DNA from: an uncultured Clostridia bacterium
GTDB lineage: Bacteria; Bacillota; Clostridia; Christensenellales; CAG-314
Direction: 5' to 3'
DNA: 53,892 nt
Assembly (NCBI GenBank): GCA_947589685.1
Contig: CANQCN010000004.1
Coordinates: 1-53,892 of the forward strand
Part shown: piece after piece, positions 47,849 to 53,892 of the stretch
How positions within the stretch are numbered: position 1 is the first letter of the stretch
How the letters are laid out: each line of letters opens with the position of its first letter
Notes under the pieces: model-generated
What the model saw: the letters and a program-made list of their open reading frames with translations, nothing else
Database searches by the model: none
Told to the model about the DNA's origin: nothing
Made by a program: the position numbers and the translations under genes

Positions 47849-47877
47849 TTGCTTTTTTTTAATATATTTGATATAAT
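47849..47877 (+). promoter_or_regulatory. Promoter of the pseudouridine synthase gene, predicted leaderless
   Basis: TTGCTT (47849-47854), 17-nt spacer, TATAAT (47872-47877), 6 nt, then ATG at 47884. No Shine-Dalgarno sequence. Confidence 0.7.
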
Positions 47878-47883
47878 CGATTT

Positions 47884-48732
47884 ATGCTTCAAGAAATTCA
47901 AGTAAAAACAAAACAGTTGCTTTCCGACTTGATAGGCGAAAACACGGATCTGGGTTATTATCAGATACAAAAAGTGATAAGATCCAAAAGCGTAAAAATC
48001 AACGGTTTGCGAGTCGGTACGGATATGAACGTCAACGTCGGAGACGTGGTTCACGTCTATCTTGCCGACCGCGAAAAAAACAGTATCGAAGTCGTATTCC
48101 GCGACGACAACATTCTGGTCGTCAACAAAAACGCGGGCATAGAAGTGCAGGGCGAAGGCTCTCTTACCGAGCAAATAAACAATATCCTCACGGACGCCGT
48201 CGCCGTTCCCGTACACAGATTGGATCGCAACACGATGGGGCTTGTGGTTTTCGCTCTCAACAAGACCGCCGAAAACGAATTGTTGGAGTCGTTCAAGGAG
48301 CGGGACATCGACAAAACGTACAATTGTATCGTGGTGGGCACTCCGCAAAAGCCGAGCGCCAAACTGAAAGCCTTTCTCTTCAAGGACGCCAAAAAGAGTC
48401 TTGTGTATATTTCCGACGTACCCAAGAAAGGTTATCTCCCGATAGAGACTCATTACAATCTGTTAAAAAAGTACGGAGAGCTGTCTTTGCTCGAAGTCAA
48501 GCCGATCACGGGGCGCACTCACCAGATACGCGCGCATTTGGCGTACATCAAGCTTCCCATACTCGGCGACGGCAAGTACGGCGTCAACAAGATAAACCGT
48601 CGTTACCGCGTCAAAACGCAGCTTTTGTGTTGCACCAAAATAACATTCCATTTCAAACAAGGTACTCTCAAATACCTTGACGGAAAGAGCGTTTTGCTCA
48701 ACATAGATCTAACGCAGTACTACAAGAAGTAA
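47884..48732 (+). CDS. RluA-family pseudouridine synthase
   Basis: 282 residues. An S4 RNA-binding domain is at the N-terminus (QIQKVIRSKSVKINGLRVG, about 27-45). The catalytic motif VHRLDRNTMGLVVFA contains the conserved Asp of HRLDxxTSG-type enzymes, with Asn-Thr-Met in place of the usual DT(S/T). ITGRTHQIRAHLAYIKLPILGDGKYG is the RluA C-terminal signature. Isomerises uridine in rRNA or tRNA; the target is unknown. Predicted leaderless start. Confidence 0.93.
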   Translation: MLQEIQVKTKQLLSDLIGENTDLGYYQIQKVIRSKSVKINGLRVGTDMNVNVGDVVHVYLADREKNSIEVVFRDDNILVVNKNAGIEVQGEGSLTEQINNILTDAVAVPVHRLDRNTMGLVVFALNKTAENELLESFKERDIDKTYNCIVVGTPQKPSAKLKAFLFKDAKKSLVYISDVPKKGYLPIETHYNLLKKYGELSLLEVKPITGRTHQIRAHLAYIKLPILGDGKYGVNKINRRYRVKTQLLCCTKITFHFKQGTLKYLDGKSVLLNIDLTQYYKK

Positions 48733-48745
48733 ATTCGAGGTAAAT

Positions 48746-49570
48746 ATGAAAAAAATTTTGGTAGTTTTAATGATCGCATTGATGTTGGCGACCCTTTGCG
48801 CATGCAGCTATGTGCCTGCCACGCGTTTTATGTCCACGGTGCAAGTCAATTCTTTGGCAAAAAAATTCGACGACCCGCAAGCGGAATTGACGCTTGACTA
48901 CACGGCGAAGAACGGAACAAAAATGCAAGTCGTCATTGTTTACAAGTTACTGCTCACGCAGACTCCGCTTGCTGTTATTCGATTTGTTCAGCTTGTAAAC
49001 GACGGTTTTTACGACAATACGTTTGTGGATAGTTACGTAAGTCAATATCACTACGTCACAATGGGGCGGTATCTCTACAAGCCCAGCACGGTTCAGCAGA
49101 ATAACCCCAACGCATATTTCCAAAACGCCTCCGAACAGACGTTCAAGGGCGAGTTCAAGAGCAACGGCTACAAGGAGCCAAAGGACGGCTACGCTCAATT
49201 CAAAATACTTTCGCTTGCTATGTATCACGGCGATTACACCGAAGAGGACAACAATTTCGACGCCGCAAACGGTTATTTGATAATGGCTTTGTCCGCAAAT
49301 TCTCTCAATTCCGACAACTACGCCGTATTTGCGGAGATGAATTCGGTCACGATCAAGCGCGGAGACAGCGAACCCGTCACTTACACAAACAGAGCGCCCG
49401 ACGATTTCGTTCAAAATCTCAGCAATACAGATCGCGATTCGAAGAGAGTATATAAAGACGTATCCGAGCAAGACTTTTCCACGATCTCTATGATGAGAAT
49501 ACACGTCTCGGTCCAATTCAGATTGCTCGGCGATTACGATTGGTCAAAGTTGCCCAAGGTCGGCAAATAA
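48746..49570 (+). CDS. Lipoprotein with divergent cyclophilin-like domain
   Basis: 274 residues. Signal peptide with lipobox LCAC (Cys20), so it should be anchored outside the membrane. The segment QTPLAVIRFVQLVNDGFYDNTFVDSY resembles the cyclophilin start TPxAVxNFxxLxxxGFYDGT, and NGYLIMALSANSLNSDNYAVFAEM resembles the later barrel strands. The family's catalytic Arg and FxF region are not clearly present, so prolyl isomerase activity is doubtful. Good Shine-Dalgarno CGAGGTAA. Precedes the DUF512-der-plsY cluster. Confidence 0.75.
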   Translation: MKKILVVLMIALMLATLCACSYVPATRFMSTVQVNSLAKKFDDPQAELTLDYTAKNGTKMQVVIVYKLLLTQTPLAVIRFVQLVNDGFYDNTFVDSYVSQYHYVTMGRYLYKPSTVQQNNPNAYFQNASEQTFKGEFKSNGYKEPKDGYAQFKILSLAMYHGDYTEEDNNFDAANGYLIMALSANSLNSDNYAVFAEMNSVTIKRGDSEPVTYTNRAPDDFVQNLSNTDRDSKRVYKDVSEQDFSTISMMRIHVSVQFRLLGDYDWSKLPKVGK

Positions 49571-49584
49571 GTCCGAAAAGATGA

Positions 49585-49607
49585 GGCAACCATTTCGGTT
49601 GCCTTTT
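49585..49607 (+). terminator. Short hairpin with T-run between the lipoprotein and DUF512 genes
   Basis: GGCAACC (49585-49591) / GGTTGCC (49597-49603) then TTTT. It ends 7 nt before the DUF512 start and replaces any Shine-Dalgarno sequence there, so it could terminate, attenuate or affect translation. Confidence 0.65.
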
Positions 49608-49614
49608 GTATGTT

Positions 49615-50913
49615 ATGCTCAAAATCAGATCTTTCGACAAAAATTCAATAGCGCGAAAGCTCGGCGTCAAGCGAGACGACGTCGTTGTCGCATTCAACGG
49701 CGAACCCGCCAAGGATATGTTGGATGTGGCTTACTTCGATTCGCAGACGGACTTTACCGTAACGGTGGAGCGAAAGGGCAAACGATTGTCGTTTGATATA
49801 CGCAAGGACGCAAACGCGCCGTTGGGCTGGGATTTTTACGACGAAAGTTATATCGAACCGCGTTGGTGCGCCAACAAATGCGTTTTTTGTTTTGTCGATC
49901 AGTTGCCGAAGGGACAGCGCAAAACGCTGTACGTAAAAGACGACGATTGGCGGCTTTCCTTCGTTTCGGGCAATTTTGTCACGCTCACCAACATAAGCGA
50001 CGAAGAAATAGCTCGTATCAAAAACAAAAAATTTTCGCCGTTGTACATATCCGTCCACGCTACGGACGACGTGTTGCGCCGCAAGCTGTTGGGCAATCCC
50101 CGTGCGCGGGCGATAATGCCCCTGTTGAGGGAGTTTGCCGCAAGCGGAATAACGATGTATACGCAAGTTGTTATGTGTCCGACGCTCAACGACGGCGACG
50201 CTTTGCTGCGTACGATGAAAGACCTGTTTACGCTTTATCCCGCCGTACAAAATTTGGCAGTGGTGCCCGTCGGATTGACCAAATACCGTTGCGGCTTGTC
50301 CGATCTGAAATCGGTCGACAAGGCGGTCGCAAACCGTACGATCGACATGGTGGAAGCGTTCGACGCGTCTTGTTTTGCAGCTACGGGGCGACACTTTGTC
50401 TACTGTTCGGATGAAATGTACGTTTACGCCGAAAGGGAGATTCCCGCTTTCGATTATTACGGCGATTTCGAGCAGTTGGAAAACGGCGTCGGTCTTGTGG
50501 CAGATCTGCGCTATCAATTCGATTTGGCGTTGCAAGACGCCGTTTCGGCAAAAAAAGGCAGCTTTACGGTGGTGACGGGAGTCGCCGCAGAGCCGTATAT
50601 AAACGAGGTTTTGGACAAAGCCAAACGGCTTTTTCCCGCTTCCGACGTCAACGTAATAGCCGTCGCCAACAAATTTTTCGGCGAAACGGTCACCGTTGCG
50701 GGGCTTGTCGTCGGCGGCGACATTGCGGACGCGCTTAAAACGCGCGACGATGTGGGAGAAACGTTGCTTTTGCCTCGCGTGATGCTGCGCGAAACGGAGG
50801 ACGTGTTTTTGGACGGCATGACCTTGGACGAATTAAAAAAAATAACCGGCAAAAAAATAATAGTCACTGCCGACGGCTACGAGCTGTGTCGGGCTATATT
50901 GGAGTGTAATTGA
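49615..50913 (+). CDS. DUF512 radical-SAM-like protein with N-terminal PDZ-like domain
   Basis: 432 residues from the ATG at 49615. The PDZ-like N-terminus (IARKLGVKRDDVVVAFNGEPAKDMLD) is followed by the motif CANKCVFC (Cx3CxxC) of a radical SAM-type cluster, FVSGNFVTLTN, and the C-terminal DUF512 domain (TGVAAEPYINEVLD...VTVAGLVVGGDI). Typical neighbour of der in Clostridia; enzymatic reaction unknown. Its stop overlaps the der start by one base. No Shine-Dalgarno sequence near the ATG; a hairpin sits there instead. Confidence 0.9.
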   Translation: MLKIRSFDKNSIARKLGVKRDDVVVAFNGEPAKDMLDVAYFDSQTDFTVTVERKGKRLSFDIRKDANAPLGWDFYDESYIEPRWCANKCVFCFVDQLPKGQRKTLYVKDDDWRLSFVSGNFVTLTNISDEEIARIKNKKFSPLYISVHATDDVLRRKLLGNPRARAIMPLLREFAASGITMYTQVVMCPTLNDGDALLRTMKDLFTLYPAVQNLAVVPVGLTKYRCGLSDLKSVDKAVANRTIDMVEAFDASCFAATGRHFVYCSDEMYVYAEREIPAFDYYGDFEQLENGVGLVADLRYQFDLALQDAVSAKKGSFTVVTGVAAEPYINEVLDKAKRLFPASDVNVIAVANKFFGETVTVAGLVVGGDIADALKTRDDVGETLLLPRVMLRETEDVFLDGMTLDELKKITGKKIIVTADGYELCRAILECN

Positions 50914-52235
50914 TGTCAAAACCGCTTGTTGCCGTAGTGGGCAAGCCCAATGTGGGCAAATCAACGTTTTTCAACAAGGTATGCGGAGGTCGCATTTCCA
51001 TCGTGTCCGATATGCCGGGAGTCACCCGCGACAGGGTGTACGCCGACGCCGAGTGGCTGGGCAAAAAGTTCACGTTGGCGGATACGGGGGGTATCCAGCT
51101 AAAAAGCGACGACGTTATGTTCCGTCATATAAAGGAGCAGGCGCAAATCGCGCTCGATCTTGCGGACGTAATTTTGTTTTTCTGCGATTACAAAAGCGGC
51201 TTGACCGCAGAAGATACAGACGTGGCGGACTTGCTTCGAAAGACAAGCAAACCTGTCATTCTTGTGGTAAACAAGGTGGACAATTTTCTCGAAGCGGATC
51301 TTACGGATTTTTATTCGTTGGGCTTCGGCGACTTTTTTCCGATAGCCGCCGAGCAAAAGCAGGGAATTGGCGATCTGCTCGATCACGTCGTATCCTTTTT
51401 CCCGGATGCCGTCACGCAAGAGGATGAGGACGCGATAAAAATAGCCGTTGTGGGCAAGCCCAACGCGGGCAAATCTTCGCTTGTAAACAAAATTCTCGGT
51501 TACGACCGCACGATAGTTTCGGATATTGCCGGCACGACGCGCGACGCGATAGACACGCCGTTTGTTTACAACGGACAAAAATATGTTATCATCGACACTG
51601 CGGGCATGCGCAAAAAGCGCTCCATACCGACAGACAGCGTAGAGCAGTACAGCGTGTTGCGCTCTCTGAACGCAGTGCGCCGCGCCGACGTGTGTCTGAT
51701 AGTTATGGACGCAAACGAAGGATTATCCGAACAGGATGTAAAGATTGCCGGTTTTATACACGAAGAATACAAACCCTCCGTGGTGGTGATCAACAAGTGG
51801 GATCTTATCGAAAAAGATACGCACACGGTGGAGCGATTCAAAAAGAAGCTTTCCGCCGATCTCGCGTTTATGGATTATTTCCGTTCGATCACCGTATCGG
51901 CGTTGACGGGGCAGCGCATAACAAAGCTTATGGACGAGGTGAATTATGTATACGCCAAATCCGCGTTCCGCTGTACGACTGGTATGCTCAACGACGTCGT
52001 GACCGACGCGGTGAGAGCGGTAGAACCGCCCTCGCACAACGGCAGACGGGCAAAAATCAAATACGCAACGCAGCCGTCCACCCGACCGCCGACGTTCGTA
52101 TTTTTTACAAACAACGCCGATTTGGTGCATTTTTCCTATCGCAGATACTTGGAAAATTACCTTCGCAGAGCGTTTGCCTTGGACGGCACTCCCATAAAAC
52201 TTGTATTTCGCGACGGAAGCGAAAAGGACGACTGA
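50913..52235 (+). CDS. der: Ribosome biogenesis GTPase Der (EngA)
   Basis: 440 residues from the ATG at 50913 with GGAG 8 nt upstream. Two tandem GTPase domains: GKPNVGKSTFFNKV and DTGGI, then GKPNAGKSSLVNKI and DTAGM, with NKVD and NKWD as G4 motifs, and a C-terminal KH-like domain (RRAKIKYATQPSTRPPTFVFF). Needed for 50S assembly. The TGA overlaps the plsY start (ATGA-type overlap), a conserved der-plsY arrangement. Confidence 0.98.
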   Translation: MSKPLVAVVGKPNVGKSTFFNKVCGGRISIVSDMPGVTRDRVYADAEWLGKKFTLADTGGIQLKSDDVMFRHIKEQAQIALDLADVILFFCDYKSGLTAEDTDVADLLRKTSKPVILVVNKVDNFLEADLTDFYSLGFGDFFPIAAEQKQGIGDLLDHVVSFFPDAVTQEDEDAIKIAVVGKPNAGKSSLVNKILGYDRTIVSDIAGTTRDAIDTPFVYNGQKYVIIDTAGMRKKRSIPTDSVEQYSVLRSLNAVRRADVCLIVMDANEGLSEQDVKIAGFIHEEYKPSVVVINKWDLIEKDTHTVERFKKKLSADLAFMDYFRSITVSALTGQRITKLMDEVNYVYAKSAFRCTTGMLNDVVTDAVRAVEPPSHNGRRAKIKYATQPSTRPPTFVFFTNNADLVHFSYRRYLENYLRRAFALDGTPIKLVFRDGSEKDD

Positions 52236-52948
52236 TGTTTGATGTTTTTGTAAGTTATTGGTGGCAATTTATATTGCTCGCAATAGGCAGTTATTTGTTG
52301 GCTAACGTCAATTTCGCCGTTATTTTTTCCAACCTTTTCAAAAAAAGCGACGTGAGACAACACGGCAGCGGCAATGCGGGCGCGTCTAACATGTTCAGAG
52401 TGTACGGGTTGAGCATGGGCGCCATCACGTTTGTTTGCGACGTGTTGAAAGGCGTAATTCCCTGCGTTTTGGCGCGGTACGCCATTTATCCCTTTGTTTC
52501 GGATGACGTAAACGTAGCGATCACTGCGGGATATGTCGCAGGTCTGTTTGCCGTGGTGGGACACATTTTCCCCGTGTTTTATCACTTCAAGGGAGGAAAA
52601 GGCGTAGCCACCGCCATAGGCGTTTGCTTTACGTTGCAGCCGATGCTTTCGGTTTGTTTGATTTTGCCCTGCGTCGCCGTGTTGCTTATTTTCGACAGAA
52701 CGTCCGTTATGAGTCTGTTTCTGTCGGTGGCGGAGATCGTGTGGTGTTGGGTATTTTATGCCGTGCATTACGAATGGAAAGTGATGTACGCAAACATTGA
52801 CGCGTTTTGCTGTTTGCTTACGACGATAATGTTTGTGCTTGTGATCTTCGCGCATCGCAAAAACATTCTCAGGCTTGTCAAAGGCGAAGAAAATCGCACG
52901 GGCATACGCAAGGCTTTGCGAGGCAAAGCAGATAAAATAGTAAAGTAA
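52235..52948 (+). CDS. plsY: Glycerol-3-phosphate acyltransferase PlsY
   Basis: 237 residues from the ATG overlapping the der stop. Membrane acyl-phosphate-dependent acyltransferase with motif 1 SGNAGASN, motif 2 GHIFPVFYHFKGGKGVAT and several transmembrane helices; first step of phospholipid synthesis. About 30 residues longer than the usual 200, in the C-terminal cytosolic tail. gpsA, a common next gene, is absent. Confidence 0.95.
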   Translation: MFDVFVSYWWQFILLAIGSYLLANVNFAVIFSNLFKKSDVRQHGSGNAGASNMFRVYGLSMGAITFVCDVLKGVIPCVLARYAIYPFVSDDVNVAITAGYVAGLFAVVGHIFPVFYHFKGGKGVATAIGVCFTLQPMLSVCLILPCVAVLLIFDRTSVMSLFLSVAEIVWCWVFYAVHYEWKVMYANIDAFCCLLTTIMFVLVIFAHRKNILRLVKGEENRTGIRKALRGKADKIVK

Positions 52949-52954
52949 CTTCGG

Positions 52955-52975
52955 TTCGTCCCTTTTGGGGACGAA
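52955..52975 (+). terminator. Possible weak terminator after plsY
   Basis: TTCGTCCC (52955-52962) / GGGACGAA (52968-52975) with a T-rich loop, but no T-run after it. Confidence 0.45.
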
Positions 52976-53020
52976 TTGTCGTAAAAAGAGCAAGGTTAAA
53001 AGCAAAGGTTTTACAAGCAA

Positions 53021-53892
53021 ATGTTCGAAGAGTTTACCGACAACAACGAAATACTTAAAATCACGGCAAGCAACCCCTTGGACAAATCGCGTCGGGATTT
53101 TCGTGTCGTTTTGCGCCCCGTGGAAATTCGCAACGAAAGGTATTTTCAAGCGGAGTTTTACCGCGGCACGCAAGTCTTTCACGAGAATATAAAGCAAGAC
53201 GAATTGGCTTGTCGGATGATGAACAACGTTGTGGGCGCATACAAACAAATATGTATTTCAATGTCGGACAAGGTCGTTACCTATATGACCTCGTCCAAAG
53301 GCAAGGTGACTCGTTTGGAAAAGAAAACGTCAAGGCGCGAAACCGTTGTTTACGAAAACAATCGTCGCAAAAAATATATTTTGAACGAGGGGACGACATT
53401 CCGGCAATGCGAGATCTCGGCGTATTTACGCATGACGGCAAGGTGGCTGTCGGAATGTACGACAAATTCAAACAGATAAACCGTTTTGTGGAAATTTTGG
53501 ACGATGTTCTCAAAGATCGAACGGGCAGCTTGACGCTTGTGGATTTCGGTTGCGGCAAATCTTATCTTACTTTTATAGTTTATCATTATCTTACCAATAT
53601 CCGCCATATAGACGCCACCGTCATCGGCTACGATCTAAAAGCCGACGTCGTGGCGAAATGCAACGAACTTGCCGCAAAGTACGGCTACTCTAAGCTGCGG
53701 TTCGTCGTGGCGGACATTTCGCGCGACAAGCTCTACGATGAACCGATCGACGTTGTCGTTTCGTTGCATGCCTGCGACACGGCAACGGATTACGCGCTGG
53801 CAAAGGCAGTGGCATGGAACGCCGGAGTGATTCTGTCGGTTCCCTGCTGTCAGCATCAGTTAAACAAAGAGATGAACTGCGGGCTTCTGGAG
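53021..53892 (+). pseudogene. Class I SAM-dependent methyltransferase, frameshifted and cut by the window end
   Basis: The first frame (53021-about 53395) encodes an N-terminal region ending RRKKYILNEGT. The sequence then continues in the next frame from about 53395 with DIPAMRDLGVFTHDGK, MYDKFKQINRF and motif I LVDFGCGKSYLTF. SLHACDTATDYAL and SVPCCQHQ follow, open to the last base. The join needs one extra G (ACGGAC instead of ACGAC near 53395). This is either a real one-base deletion or a sequence error. Taken alone the first frame stops at 53479. The target is unknown; the SLHACDTATD and CCQHQ motifs suggest an RNA or protein methyltransferase of an uncharacterised family. Confidence 0.65.

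Noticed and set aside
53380..53400. Programmed -1 frameshift in the methyltransferase
   Set aside because: No slippery heptamer of the X XXY YYZ type and no downstream pseudoknot were seen; a one-base deletion is simpler.

Overview
The window is a bacterial chromosome segment, almost certainly from a spore-forming member of the Clostridia (Firmicutes/Bacillota). The main evidence is the gene order yicC-gmk-rpoZ-coaBC-priA-def-fmt-rsmB-rlmN-rsgA-rpe-spoVM...rpmB|asp23-fakA, which follows the Bacillus/Clostridium order. The forespore sigma factor gene sigG followed by a ylmC/ymxH-type PRC-barrel gene, and a DUF512-der-plsY cluster, point the same way. A 30-residue SpoVM gene sits at its ancestral position. 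Gene content suggests an uncultured gut-type Clostridia (Christensenellales-like is possible), but the genus cannot be read from the sequence. No phage, plasmid, transposase or CRISPR was seen.

Layout. 1-6.1 kb: a glycerophosphodiesterase (minus strand), lepA, a patch of structured repeats, hemW, a LysR regulator with an inverted repeat in its own leader, and inorganic pyrophosphatase. 6.4-19.5 kb: two tandem DUF2974-type alpha/beta hydrolases, rarA, an ABC exporter pair, tyrS-yigZ, a flavin reductase, pcrA and ligA. 19.5-20.4 kb: a gene-free cluster of short hairpin repeats. 20.4-35.0 kb: the conserved nucleotide, CoA, replication-restart, translation and sporulation block. It lacks remA, prpC and prkC and carries an inserted PAP2-phosphatase/membrane-protein pair.

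35.4-49.6 kb is more mosaic. It holds a rhodanese-TtcA fusion, a tiny KYGVK-repeat protein, tRNA-Cys and tRNA-Leu, an alcohol dehydrogenase, a MATE exporter, a DUF362 protein, formate-THF ligase, thymidine kinase, an IlvD/Edd-fold protein with a remodelled active site, sigG, ylmC, a pseudouridine synthase and a cyclophilin-like lipoprotein. 49.6-53.9 kb: DUF512 protein, der, plsY, and a methyltransferase interrupted by an apparent one-base deletion and cut by the window end.

Two patterns cut across the map. First, four genes (lepA, the second DUF2974 gene, rarA, and the pseudouridine synthase) have a good sigma-A promoter whose -10 box ends exactly 6 nt before the ATG, which predicts leaderless mRNAs. 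Second, a dispersed element, TACTAT-N7-ATAGTA, with a conserved 5' flank in three of its copies, occurs five times: four times between genes and once inside yigZ. Neither is explained by the annotated genes. All functional statements rest on motifs and synteny read by eye; no database search was run.
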